Assembly: GCA_900073065.1 (NCBI GenBank)
Contig: FJOG01000012.1
Location: 1,263,253 to 1,327,252 of the forward strand
Length of the DNA stretch: 64,000 bases
Source: Phialocephala subalpina
Lineage: Eukaryota; Ascomycota; Leotiomycetes; Helotiales; Mollisiaceae
Direction: 5' to 3'
The notes beneath the pieces were generated by a model, which ran no database searches, was not told the DNA's origin, and saw only the letters and a list, made by a program, of their open reading frames with translations. The position numbers were made by a program, and so were the translations under genes. Below are positions 21,993 to 33,472 of this stretch, in pieces (the first letter of the stretch is position 1; every line of letters begins with the position of its first letter).

Positions 21993-23745
21993 TGTGTATC
22001 AGGGATTGATTATTAGAGGGAATCGGAGATGCGACGATTGGGAGGGAATGCCTTTTGAGGTGTTGGTTAGCACAAACATTCTCGAAACGATAGCTGCCCA
22101 AAGTGCAGCAAACTTCAAATAGCTCGGATAGGCTGATCAACATACCTTGACTTGGCGTTTCAAATGACCAGCACAGCTGCGACAACGCTGATACTCGTCT
22201 GCGAATTGTTCGAGAATATTTATTATCGAGAAAGGATCGTGACGTGGGCCTGGAGGGGGGGGGGGTATTATGTTAAGTCGATGACCTTGGTGATTTAGGG
22301 TGAAGAGTTAGCTGGATGTGGCTTTGAGGAGCTGTGCCAGCGATGACGATGCGCTCCTCGGCTGTTCGTTCTAGCGCCAAACTTAAAGTGGGCAGCTCCG
22401 GCTCACGGTGCAGCTTTTGTGCAACTTCTGTGCTGAGTGTGCAGACGAACTAACTGATTACAGCAAGGCGGCTTTGCTGCTATAATCACGTGGATTGAAG
22501 CTAGAGGAAGACCGGAGTCAGGACCATCTTCTCTCATCTCCTCTTGACCAGCGAGAATTGTTCATTCGTGGCTTGAGTCTAGATTCGAGGATTCTGTGAC
22601 GTCATCATACTTTTCAGTCCAAGCTCACCATCCAGGTTTGCAAGCGAAATGAGGACGAAGATCATGAGGCTGAGTGGGGAGGAAAATCAAAACACGAAAG
22701 ACACAAACATCACCATCGATCAGCCTCATCGTCTCAACAGCTGGGATGAAGGGTCTCATCTGAGGCTCATTGCAAGGGCTGCACAGATTCCCGAGAAACC
22801 CAGAATGAAACATCATAGCAGAAGCAGATATGAAGCTTTCCACGACTCACGACCGTTCTGTTGATGATGCGCGTCCAAACAGCTCTCATTCCTTGTTTTG
22901 GGAGGCGCCAGGGGTGGAGCGGACTGGCAGCAGACTCCCGCCGGATGCCAAGCCAGCCGAGCACGTGCAAGATGACGAGAGAGGGAAAATTGTTTCGCCA
23001 AGTTTGTTCCCTAGATGCGGCATTTACTTGTTTCCCGTTTGTCTGCTAGAAAATCCTTGTTTTCTTCACCTAAAATGTCTATCAGAAAGACTGCGCTCTA
23101 GTAAATCAAGCGGCGTGGAACGACAGTGGTCCACGCCTCAAGTGAAGGGAAACCCGACTCTTGAAAACTCAAATCTCGTCAGAGTAAAAGAGTGGGTTCG
23201 TGACCAGAGCCTGGGGGCCTGGGAGCCTGCCCTTGCTTTGGCTTAATATCCGTATTTCGATTTCAGCAAAGTTTGTTGTATTTCACTCATGCCAGTGTTC
23301 AACGCCTCTCTGATTTACCGCTCACGTTTGTTGCACGTTGAAGTTTCCGAGGACCTTTGGCCATTCATTTAGACTTCCAATTACACAATTTTCCCAACGT
23401 CAAATTGCCGTCTAATTGTCACCCACCTACCTATTTGCCGTGCGCTCTCATCAAATCCTTCCCTTCAACACCCCGTACCAAGCACCGTAACCCACCCCAC
23501 ACTCCTCCCATCAACAGTACTCGTCTCATTAACCACTACAACACTACTCTCCACACTATTCGTAACAGTCGCAACCCCCTCCCAATACGTAGGCACAGGT
23601 TTCGTACTATTCAGTTATTAGTTCCAACCTCATCTCATTTCATTTCCCAATATATATATATATATATATATATTATTTATTCCATATATTTTATACAAAT
23701 TATATATATCTGGAAGGGAGAGAGGAAAGTAAAAGCTATGAAAAC
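21993..23745. other. intergenic region with microsatellite
   Basis: No supported gene. It holds the promoter of the SUR7 gene, an 11-G run at 22255-22265, and a (TA)n microsatellite at about 23650-23674. A segment at about 22980-23340 shows weak resemblance to 25190-25450. Open frames such as 22830-23246 lack domain or splice support. Confidence 0.5.
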
Positions 23746-24922
23746 TCACACTGTAGCCTCAAAAACCGTCCCCGTAACAAAAACAACCGTCTCAGTAGTC
23801 GTCGTCGTAATCGTTACCGTCTCAACATATTCACCAATACTGTAAGTATAACCCGGTGGACCGAATTCTCCAGGCGGTTCGCGTTTTTCGAGGGGGGAAC
23901 GCGTGGGTGTGGGTGCGAGGCCCCATGATCCGAAAGGGATGTATGTTTCTATTAGTGTTGTTTTGTAGAGTAAGATACAGGTTGGTGGGAGAGGGGTGGA
24001 GAGAGGGTTGAAGGTGTTGGTTGTGCTTGGTGATTGGTTGCTGGGTGGGAGATTGGGGATGATGGTGCTACTTGAAGGGGGAAGTTTTGGATCGATGGGT
24101 AAGGAGGGTGATGGTATGGATATAGTGGATACGGCTACGCCGTCTATTCGAGTTGTTTGTGCAGTACTTTCTGAGTTTGTGACACTCAAAGAAGAGACAT
24201 CCGAGGCTGGCGTAGGCACCTCAGCATGTCCCGACGTAGAAGGACTGTCGCTATTGGCAGTGATACACGGAACTGTCGTCGTACAGGGATTGATGCCCGA
24301 AAGAGTACTTGACCAAGTCGACGTCACAGTAATGGTTGTCCCATACACCGTAACGAAAACAGTGCTACTGGGGAAAATAGTAGGCGCCGGCGTCACATCC
24401 GCAATACCACTTGTGAGGATTGAAAAAACTGTCGAGATTTCTGTCTCAGATACATCTCCGTCGATTGCGGCGCAACTATAGAGAATGTTGCCGATACTAT
24501 CGGTGCCACGGCCGTAAGTGGACCAGTAGTTGTAACGCACCCACAGCCAACATCATAAACCGAGCTATATCTCGAGAAGCTGATTGTCCAGAGCCCAGGA
24601 TCAATTTGCATATCTCCCTTTGCGATCGGACAATCGATGGACTGTGCCGCATTTATGGTGATCGGATTACACGGAAGTGAGGATTGCTCTGGAGAGTAGA
24701 GAAACGGGGTCGCCATTGTGTTGTACTGGTCGGGTGGAGGGAAAACGCCTATTGGGAGATCAGCGGGAACTATACGGCATCAGAAGGACGACTAATACTG
24801 TACAGTGCATCGAATCCCAATAAAGCGGTATCAGTTGGATCGATTGAATATGAGGTGGCTGGAATTGCACCACTGACTGCGCCTGCTAGTTCATTTGAGG
24901 AGAATGATTGAGAGTTCCCCAT
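23746..24922 (-). CDS. Ser/Thr/Pro-rich hypothetical protein with a frameshift
   Basis: I do not recognise a family. Exon 1 (24776-24922) starts MGNSQSFSSNELAGAVSG. A 50-nt intron 24726-24775 joins it to YNTMATPFLYSPEQSSLPCN. Reading is good to SFSRYSSVYDVGCG near 24535, then continues only in another frame as VRYNYWSTYGRGTDSIGNIL and on to 23746. One missing base near 24530 would reconcile the two, giving about 375 residues. I found no intron that does so. The second part is rich in Ser, Thr and Pro with beta-prone TVFVTVYGTTITVTSTWSST and TTTTTETVVFVTG segments, like cell-wall or secreted proteins. No signal peptide is evident at the chosen start. It could be a pseudogene, a strain-specific lesion or an assembly error. 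Confidence 0.55.
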
Positions 24923-25674
24923 CTTGAGAATCGGGAGTAGAAAATGATGGTGTGGAAAGTTGAGGTTTCTGAGTGCGAGATCAACCTCTCAAAAGAAATC
25001 GAATGCACAATACAAGTTGAGATTTCTGGGATAGAATACAACCTGGAATGGATATTTGGGCACATGCAAATGAATTTGTTCTTAGAATGCATTCCGTTGC
25101 GGAAGACAGTCCCCATGGTGACAGGCCTGGAGCGCATTCCTCGTGAATCTTTTATCATTCTCAGAAGATCTCAAACGGCAGGAACCGGAGATAAAGGTGA
25201 AAGGGGAAGACAACTGCATCATAAAACCTGCTCTCGAGATGCGGCATTCATATATTTTTCCGATTTATGAAATATTTGCTTGCTCGTCGGCGTATTCTAT
25301 CACAAGCCCTGCGTTATAGCGTCAGAGCCTCTTACAACAGTCACTTCAGGAGAGGGGTGAGAGTCCCAATATCAGTATCTTGATTTTGCCCAAGTTTGTT
25401 GCTTTTCAAGCACAATGCTCGGCAGTGTCGCCAAGGTCGGTAGAAGGTTTTGCTGCAAGTCTAATCCCCCAGCGACGTTCTGGACATTGAAGTCTGCTCA
25501 ATGTCACTTCCTTTCTCAATCTTCGGCTGTGTTTCGGAGATCAGGACGGACGTCCCTATCTTGAATGGGTGGGATAGTCCAGAGTGACGCACGTGATTTG
25601 AGCTGGCCATCAAAAGTCTGCCGTCCGGATGCTTCTCTAAGCTCTGTATTGGAAGAAGAGATATCACAATCTCT
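24923..25674. other. intergenic region
   Basis: No supported gene. It contains the upstream region of the Ser/Thr-rich gene and the 3' flank of the third NLR. Segment 25190-25450 weakly echoes 22980-23340 (GATGCGGCATT and CAAGTTTGTTG words in the same order). Confidence 0.5.
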
Positions 25675-28600
25675 TCAAAGATCCACCTTAAGCCTCTTCG
25701 GCCTTCTGAGCCAATCCTCTGTGCATTCTTCGGGTTCCCGAGTTCTTTTGCTGCTTGTATGAGAATGTTCTGGATATAGCCAATGGAGTTTGGACATTAC
25801 GGTGGAGGTTTCTTGGGGAAAAGTTTTCATTAGCAGCTTTTCGATGCGATCGAATGAGCGTTCCTCTTCGGTTGCTGGACCCGGTGTATTCTCGTCTGCC
25901 GGTGTTCCCACCGAAGCAATCATTTTCATTACCTCCCCGTATCGAAGATGTAGCACCCGCGGATTGTATTCAATCATTGAACTTTCGACATGACAGTCGT
26001 TCAACATTGTGGTATTGAGCATGTAGTAAACCACATTCTCCCAAGTCGATTGAAAACTACTGTTGTAGGTCATTGTCTCCGCCCCATAGTCCAACAATAA
26101 AGACACCATTTCGAGCTTCGGCACCGGCATTCCATAACAGACGAAGCAATCTTGTATCGGAAGCAGGTACTGAAGCAGTTCAGCAGCGATTGACTTCATC
26201 TCTGAGGTCCCATACTGCTGTAGCTTTTTCTCGACATAAGTTCGCAGACCATAGAGAGTTACCAAGTCGATGAAGTCAGGATCTCCTCCAAGCGGCCACA
26301 TTTCGGTAATCCAGTGACAAGATCCGTTGCGTTTTTCTTTGCTTTGCATCGCCATGAAACTGCTCAATTGATCAAGCAAGCCTGCCTGTGCTTTTGGATC
26401 CTCCAGCCTTTCTTCGGCGTGGTACGCATACATCATGAAGTCGTTGACAAGTCCATGAATCGTCTTGGTCTGCTCGGGCCATGGGCCTCCTGTCGGCCGT
26501 GCGGACACAATCCGAAGAGAGCCAATGCAACTTCTCATTAGGGAAATATTCAATCGAAAGTCTATATTTGCGGTGTCCAAGAGAAGTTTCGTGCTAGAAG
26601 CGCTGGTCTCCAAAAAGTCTCTGGCAGTTCGATGGAAGTATTGAACGACACGGTCTTTCCCGGTGACTGTTTCTCCTCTTGTATTGGATATTTCCAGAAG
26701 TCCGGCGCACCGTGCTTTCAGCTGTACCTCGAATCTTTTGCACTTGTAGCTGTACTTCTGCGCAGAGGGGTCGTCGAGATCTGTCTGGTCGAGACCCGGA
26801 TTCATTACCTGCCAGAATGCTACTAGACTAAGTGGCTTCACACCGGGTAGGTGCGAGAAGGAATTGCGGAACGGGTCGGTGGATAGGTCATGGACATTGC
26901 GAACAATCTGAAATGCCTTGGATACCCAAGGGACATATACCGGTTCGACAAGGTTCAGTAATTGTCGATATAGTGGCTTGATTTCCTCTGGAAGGTCTCG
27001 CAGTCGAGCCTTGAGATCTGATAATTCGTCTTGGTTTCTCAGACCATTGAGTAGAGACTGGACAACTAGCTTCACCCAGATAAAAACACCCTTAGCCTTC
27101 TCGACGATCTCTTCGATAAGAGTCGGTGCTTCTAAAGGCTCCTCTAGCTCTAATCTTTGGAATGCGGAATTGCGTCTCATTTTATCGCTGACATAATATT
27201 TAATGTCTCGATAAGTTAAGTCTTGAAGTCGTAGTTTCGGACAGGCTGCAAAGAGTTCCTCAAACACGGGCCAAGGTCTGCTCGATAGGCACACCTTTAT
27301 GCCTGGGAAAGAAGCAACTTCGCTGAAGAACGTGGATATCTCTTCGTGGTCACCCTCAAACTCATCGAGTCCGTCAACCATGAAACAAATCTTGAGGTCG
27401 TATATCTTTTGATTCAATAGTGCCCGAAACATACCCTCGAGACTGCGCAAAGGAAAATCTCCCTCGATCAAGCGATTTAGGCGGTTTATCCCGGACTCGT
27501 TTCTCATGATGTTCCTCGAATAGAGTTCTGCCCACTGCTGTGGCGCAACAATTGGAATCAAACCAGGATGCTTGGAAAGAATCTGAAAAAGCAGTGAGCG
27601 AAGCAGTCCCTTTTGAGATCTTTGCTCATTGGTGCCACTGTTCCAGAAGAAGAAAGTGGCAATGACGAGTGGCGTTGGTCCAGCCCAAGCTTTCAGAAAA
27701 GTTGTCGTTCGTTCATCGTCAAAAATATGCTTCATCAAGGTTGACTTTCCACTGCCTGCTTTTCCACAGATCCAATATACGCCATTGCTCTGCTGAAGCC
27801 ACTGGGATAGATTGCTCCACGAACACTGCTCTGCAGTCGAGTCACAGAATGCCCATTCAAATGTCTTCGGATGCGCCTCAATTACATCCTCGTAGCGACT
27901 CGTCATTCCGGGATATTGGACTTGCCAAAGTATGCTCTCGCCAACAAAGGTACGTAGTGTAGACTCTATGGTGTCCGAGACATCAAGCATTTCAATGTCT
28001 GATACAATCTCTGTATACTCCAGACGTGGCTTCCCGGATCCTTCAATTGAAGTACCGGGAGAATTCCTTCGACGTGCCAATGATGTGCGCATTATCTCGT
28101 TGAACGTGTCTCGAGTTTGGCGATGATCGTCTCGATTGAGCGACTCAAGTCTACTCATGAGCTGGGTGAAGGCGAGTGTTTGCTCATTCAACTGGATACT
28201 CATCTCTTGGCAGATGTTCTGAGTAGTCTGCCTTCCAGATTCGAGCAAAGTCTTTGCAATATGTTGAGTTTGAATGTCAAGCTGGTCAAAGCGAGCAGAC
28301 GCATAGATGGAATGGTTGTCGAGCGACTGTCTAGGGGGCCATCAGTATCTCTATTGGTCTCTCATGCAGAATGGGCTAACCTGAGGGAGAACAGGACCCT
28401 AGTCTCGAGCGCCTCCTTGAAGCTCTTCAGACGTTTGAGTAATTCATTGATCTCTTTCTCTTTCCAACATGTCTTCACGGCTTGCTGGATACTGCTGATG
28501 AAATTTCCCTGCTTTCCGTCTCTAAGCTTCAATTTGCTCAATCGCCTCAGCAGTTCTTCGGCAACTTCGGTTGCTCCTTCGCAGATCTTCCCGAACGATA

Positions 28601-28823
28601 TTCGCTGTAGCCCATCGTCTGGTAGCGTAGTGGCATAGTCCGAGCCCTTGAGCTTGACGATCAAGGCTTTCAGATCATCTGTAATCAGCTCGATTTCATC
28701 GTTCACCGGCAAGGCACCTGAAGGGGATTTGTAGAGTCGGAAAGCACCTGATAAAAGAGTGATGCCGAAGTCGATGAATTGAACAACGTTTCCGGCAAGT
28801 GAAAGCGCGGATAAGGGGTCCAT
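25675..28823 (-). CDS. NLR-like STAND protein: HeLo/SesA-like N-terminus + NACHT
   Basis: Exon 1 is 28381-28823 and exon 2 25675-28330, split by a 50-nt GT..AG intron. They total 3099 nt and 1032 aa. The start MDPLSALSLAGNVVQFIDFG parallels the NLR at 11470. The N-terminal ~230 residues are helical, with a coiled-coil-like linker (QLNEQTLAFTQLMSRLESLN). The NACHT core has the P-loop GKAGSGKST at 337-345, Walker B CFMVDGLDEFEGD at about 463-475, and CLSSRPWPVF after it. The C-terminal half is helical, with no WD40, TPR or clear ankyrin array; LEMVSLLLDYGAETMTYN is a single ankyrin-like trace. The extreme C-terminus has two basic clusters, KRTREP and RRPKRLK, spaced like a bipartite nuclear signal. 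It is a paralogue in architecture of the first NLR. The function in recognition or cell death is inference. Confidence 0.92.
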
Positions 28824-29424
28824 TGCGACAGCTTAAAAGATGTCTTTCTGTAATTTCTGAAAGTGTAGCTCGAGAAGTGCGGACGAGATATATCAGGCTG
28901 GGTACAATGAGGCTTGCGGTCGTGGCAGTGCTCAGCCCTTCCGCCAATTACATTCAGGCAGCTGCGCTGTCAGGCTGATCGCACAATCACATATTTCGAT
29001 TTCCATGTTGGCTTCGAACAAGTAAAGTGAGAGGTGCCAGCTTTGCTCGAACTGTATCCGCGGGTCATGACAACGATGTGGTGAGCACAATGCGGTGGGC
29101 TCTAACGAGTAACTTCAAGTCCCTGTTGAGCCCAAATCACAGCCTTAATCGCCTCGGTAGGGAATGATGGTATCACTAATGATCCTATCGCTAGATCCTA
29201 TCGTTGAAGCACAGGCGGGCGATAGCCTGTAAGTTCAGCGATGGGCCCTCCTTATTGATCATTGTGAGACGTTGACAGAACAGGAGAAAATAACCTATTT
29301 GTGCTTCATCGTTCCCTCTTATGTAAGGTTCTCTGAATGAAGAAGCAACTTGGAGAAGCTCGAAAAAAAAGTTTACTGAAACGGTATGTCGTAGACATCA
29401 TGTGACAGCTTCTATATCTGTTTT
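28824..29424. other. spacer between third NLR and P450
   Basis: Contains the NLR promoter and P450 3' flank. Around 29170-29250 the words CTATCG and GCGATAG recur in both orientations, giving weak hairpin potential. No gene seen. Confidence 0.5.
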
Positions 29425-30930
29425 CTAACCCACCACCTTTTCGAACTTCAATATCAGGCGATTCGACTTCGGCCCGGCAGTATATCCATCCGCCTGCTCG
29501 ATCCCTTCATCATCCACGACGCTGCTTGTGAAGTTTGCGTACACGACTGCCACCAACAACTTCAGCTCCAGCATCGCGAAGTCTTTCCCGATACAACCTC
29601 TCCCTCCGCTCCCGAAAGCCCACAACCACCGCATCATCTCTTCTCTATGATCTGGGCTGGCTTCGAACCAACGCTGTGGCCTCCATATTTCTGGCGATGG
29701 GAAGATAGAGGAGCTGCGATGGAGAGAATATGCTTGCGCACTCACTCTCGTGCCTGCTGGTACGAGATATCCACAAAGGATGGTTGGTGATCCGGGAGGG
29801 ACGATCCGGTACTGAGACCCAGGTACTGCTGGATTTAATCGCAAACTTTCGAGAACAACTGCGTTGAGAAGCTGCAAGCTATCGAGTTGTCGCAAGAACG
29901 CCTGATCAATCTCAAGCTCCGACCATCGAGTGAGACCGAGAAGCTCTGCTCTCAGCTTGCGCTGCAACTCAAATCGCAACGAAAGTTCGCGGAAGATATA
30001 TACCAATGTCCAGCTTGTTGTTTCTGTCCCCGCCACCATATGGTCCATGAGTTCAGACGCCATAGTGAGCCGAAGTGAGTTCGAGAGCTTAGATGGTGAG
30101 TACTTTTCGATTGCCGAACAGAGATATTGGTGCAGCTGCTCATAGACTACAGGCTTTGTTTCCGTCCTTATCGACTCTTCAGACGTCATCCTATCAAGCA
30201 TCTGCAAACAGACATCCTTCACCCTCCTTTCCGTACTCACAAATGTCTTGTCTCCACTTAAAGCACCGAATCCGGTCCAGAACCAACCTCTCCCCGGCTT
30301 CTGTTGTATTGTGAAATGTTTCTGTCTTGTCTCTGCTTCTTCCAAGAAGGTTGAACTGCCGTCTAGACCAAATATGTAAGCAGAAACAAAGTCCATAGCA
30401 ACGATAGACAAGAGCTCCAAAACCTCGACGTCCTCCTGGGCTTTCACAGCTTCATGAAGACTTGCTTCCAGCTGCAAAAGTATACTCTGCGCTATCGTCC
30501 GGAAGTCTTCAGATGGATAAAGCGTGCTTTTGCTGTACACGTTTCCAAATGCCCTTCTCCTCTCCGCGTGCTCTTTTCTTCTCGTCATCGAGAACATATT
30601 GGCTTTTCCGAAGTTTTCAAAGCCTCTGTAAAAAGGATCTCGATCCCATTCTCCCCGGTATATTATTTGAACTGCATCGATGTCATTCACGCTAATTTCT
30701 GTTGCTCCTGGTCGAACGATAGGACCAAGTCTTTCGTGAGAGAGCTGGGTTGATTTGTTCGCGTTGTTTCTGTAGCGCTGCCATCTTATCCAGATGCTTG
30801 AGAATGGGGAAGTGGGGTGCGCGGAGGGGATCTTTGAGAGCGGGGAGATGAGTGCGGGGTAGATGAGGTATTTGAAGCTCAAGAGAAGGAACAAAACTAT
30901 CCCGAGCGCAACCACTAACGCCATTCTCAA
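29425..30930 (-). CDS. cytochrome P450 monooxygenase
   Basis: Single-exon, 501 aa, microsomal P450. An N-terminal membrane anchor (ALVVALGIVLFLLLSFKYLI) is followed by a Pro-rich hinge (LISPLSKIPSAHPTSPF). The I-helix motif AGTETT is at 300-305, ExxR as ESLR at 361-364, and the heme loop FGSGGRGCIG has the ligand Cys at 446. All hallmark residues are intact and the length is normal. The substrate cannot be deduced; fungal P450s of this form serve secondary metabolism or detoxification. It is divergent from the APC permease, with 430 bp between the starts, which may mean shared regulation. No other secondary-metabolite backbone gene is in the window. Confidence 0.95.
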   Translation of the reverse strand: MRMALVVALGIVLFLLLSFKYLIYPALISPLSKIPSAHPTSPFSSIWIRWQRYRNNANKSTQLSHERLGPIVRPGATEISVNDIDAVQIIYRGEWDRDPFYRGFENFGKANMFSMTRRKEHAERRRAFGNVYSKSTLYPSEDFRTIAQSILLQLEASLHEAVKAQEDVEVLELLSIVAMDFVSAYIFGLDGSSTFLEEAETRQKHFTIQQKPGRGWFWTGFGALSGDKTFVSTERRVKDVCLQMLDRMTSEESIRTETKPVVYEQLHQYLCSAIEKYSPSKLSNSLRLTMASELMDHMVAGTETTSWTLVYIFRELSLRFELQRKLRAELLGLTRWSELEIDQAFLRQLDSLQLLNAVVLESLRLNPAVPGSQYRIVPPGSPTILCGYLVPAGTRVSAQAYSLHRSSSIFPSPEIWRPQRWFEASPDHREEMMRWLWAFGSGGRGCIGKDFAMLELKLLVAVVYANFTSSVVDDEGIEQADGYTAGPKSNRLILKFEKVVG

Positions 30931-31360
30931 ATTCGAGAACTAAGAGAGTCCTGGCTTCAAGCTCAATATCAAGTCACTGGAACTCGATTATCTCACGTCA
31001 CAATCGAGGCTTGAGAAGCGACAAGCAGGAGAGAAGCGGGATGCATGCAGACCCCTGTCAAAGCGGATGTTCCCTACCCTTCTTGGTCTGGTGTGCAGCA
31101 ACGTCTGCAGTACCACCAACCATACAAAAGCTTGATGCATATCTCTTCCAATGATCTCGCCGCAATCGAGTGACTGCCGATGACTGTTTGAATCGGGTGT
31201 TGAGGAGGGGCTAGACTCGTCCGATAAGCGGCAGATGACATCCCAAGTGCTTGTCACTCTGTAGCAGAACCCTATTCTTTCATCTCGCGATTCCAACGGT
31301 TCTACGGATCTTGTTCCTTGATTCCAAACTCAATTGGGCGTTGAAATCTTCCAGCTTAAG
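30931..31360. promoter_or_regulatory. divergent P450/permease intergenic region
   Basis: 430 bp between the start codons of the P450 (minus) and the APC permease (plus). It must contain both promoters. I see no clear TATA box or regulator motif that I would defend. Confidence 0.5.
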
Positions 31361-33175
31361 ATGGAGAAGATCATCGAGTCAGACCAAGACCATTCTCAAC
31401 CGAAGGTAGCCTCGTACACTTCTGCCAATGAAGCTTCGACACCTATTGTTCTTATCAACGCTTCAGGACATCGCCAAGAACTTGACAGGAACTTTCGTCT
31501 CATCAATATCGTTGGTCTCGGAGTAACGTCTGGCAATACATGGATTGCACTCGGAGGCAGCATTGTAAGTCCTCGCAACACGTGACAAATACTTTGCTGA
31601 CCCTCGTCAGGTAGTGGCAATCTATAATGGCGGTCCCCCTGGAGTTATTTATGAGCTGTAAAAGCTATTAAATCTAAGAGGAAGGACGAAGCTAACATTA
31701 AGTAGAATTGCAGCTTCAGTGGCATACTGGTTCATAGCTGCCTCCATCGCGGAGCTCGCTTCTGCAATGCCCTCCTCCGGTGGAGGTAAGTCTCCTTCTC
31801 TCCATCATTATCCTTTTACAGATGGAAAAGCTTAGAACTGACACATCCAAGTATATCACTGGGCGTCCGTCACAGCCGGCAGGCATGGCAGAATCTGCGG
31901 CTTTTTCGCAGGCTGGTGGAACTTCCTCGCCTGGATCCTCGCTATCGCCGCCACTGCCCAGATAATCGGCGCCCAGACCGTCTCCATGTACGCGCTCTTC
32001 CATCCCTCTTTCGTCACCCAACGCTGGCAAGTCTTCGTCACCTACCAAATTCTCATCTGGGGAGCTTGTCTCATCACGTTATACGCAAACAGAGCTTTGC
32101 CGACACTTGAAGCTATCGGTGGATTTTTGGTAGTTGCTGGGGTGCTCATTACGATCATTGTTTGTGCGGTGATGCCGCATGTTAATGGGCAGGAATATGC
32201 GAGTAATTCTTTTGTGTGGAGGGAGTGGGACAATGGGACGGGGTATGGGAGTGATGGGTTCGTATTCTGTCTCGGGATGCTGAATGGCGCTTTCGCGGTG
32301 GGGACGCCGGATGTTATTTCTCATATGGCTGAGGAAGTTCCACGGTATGGCCTTACCTTTCCTTCCCAAAACTCCTGTTTCGTTCAAAGACTTTCTGACG
32401 ATAGTATAGGCCGAGTCAAAATATCCCCAAAGCAATCCTAGCACAATTCGTAATCGGCTTCCTTACAGCCCTATTCTACCTCATCTCAATCTTTTACAGC
32501 ATATCCGACCTTGACGCCATCCTTGAATCAACCTACCTCTTCCCCCTCACGGAGATCTATCGTCAAACTACAGGGTCAGCTGGAGGCTCCTTGGGACTCC
32601 TAATCCTCTCGTTCCTCCCTTGCATCATTGCTTTAATCGGCTGTTTCCTTACAGCTAGTCGCGTCTTCTGGACCTTGGCCAGAGACAACGCTACTCCGTT
32701 TGCGAAGATATCTGGGGAGGTAGACGGCAAGCATCGAAATCCATTCAACTCAATCATCCTTTGTGGGGTAATATGTTGCCTGCTAGGATGCATATACGTC
32801 GGATCTCAAACCGCGTTCTCCGCTTTTGTAGGCTCATTCGTCGTCCTCTCCACCCTTTCCTACCTAGCAGCCATCCTCCCCCACCTCTTATCAAAACGCT
32901 CGAACATCAAGCCAGGATGGTTCTGGATGAAGGGCTGGATTGGGACTGTAGTCAATGCGGTGTCGTGTGGGTATATTGTTGTTTTTGTTGTGATATTCTG
33001 TTTCCCGTTTGCGTTGCCGGTAGATGCGAAGACGATGAATTATACGGTGTTGATTACGGGAGGTTTGACGGTTTTTGTGGGGCTGTGGTGGGGCGTTGTT
33101 TGGAGGAGGGGGGAGTATAGGGGACCGAGGTTTGTGGAGTTGGGGAGGGAGGCGTTGGCTGAGACTGTGGGGTAG
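31361..33175 (+). CDS. APC-family amine/choline/GABA-type permease
   Basis: Plasma-membrane amino-acid/polyamine/choline transporter of the fungal Hnm1/Uga4 group. Five exons: 31361-31564, 31611-31657, 31706-31785, 31852-32344 and 32410-33175, totalling 1590 nt and 529 aa. Typical segments are INIVGLGVTSGNTWIALGGS, SIAELASAMPSSGGVYHWAS (across an exon join), the glycine/tryptophan-rich CGFFAGWWNFLAWILA, GTPDVISHMAEEVPRPSQNI after the fourth join, and ASRVFWTLARDNATPFAKI. About 12 TM segments, with a hydrophilic N-terminus of ~45 residues. The substrate is not resolvable from sequence. It is divergent from the P450. Confidence 0.93.
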
Positions 33176-33472
33176 ATGGAATCTGGGCGCCATGGAGATC
33201 TAGACATAGTCTGCGGGACTCACAAAATCAAATCAGGGGCATGTTATCGTCAAATGAACGCTATTACTCTTGACTGGGATAATGTCTGTCGTACCTTTCT
33301 TGGCCCAATCACCCAGCCCGAGAACAAACAATAAGGTAAGGTCATCTTCAAAACTCAATTCTTCTTTCCTTTCTGGATATCTAAAAGTAACAATAACGCC
33401 CAACTTCCTATCCCAATTCCGTCCCAAAACCAATACATTCTCAACCATGCGTCCAAAAATCCAATTTCCGAC

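Noticed and set aside
11470..28823. Starship giant-transposon cargo (NLR genes are frequent cargo)
   Set aside because: I find no tyrosine-recombinase (DUF3435) captain, DUF3723, ferric reductase or patatin gene in the window, so there is no support here. Flanking sequence could change this.
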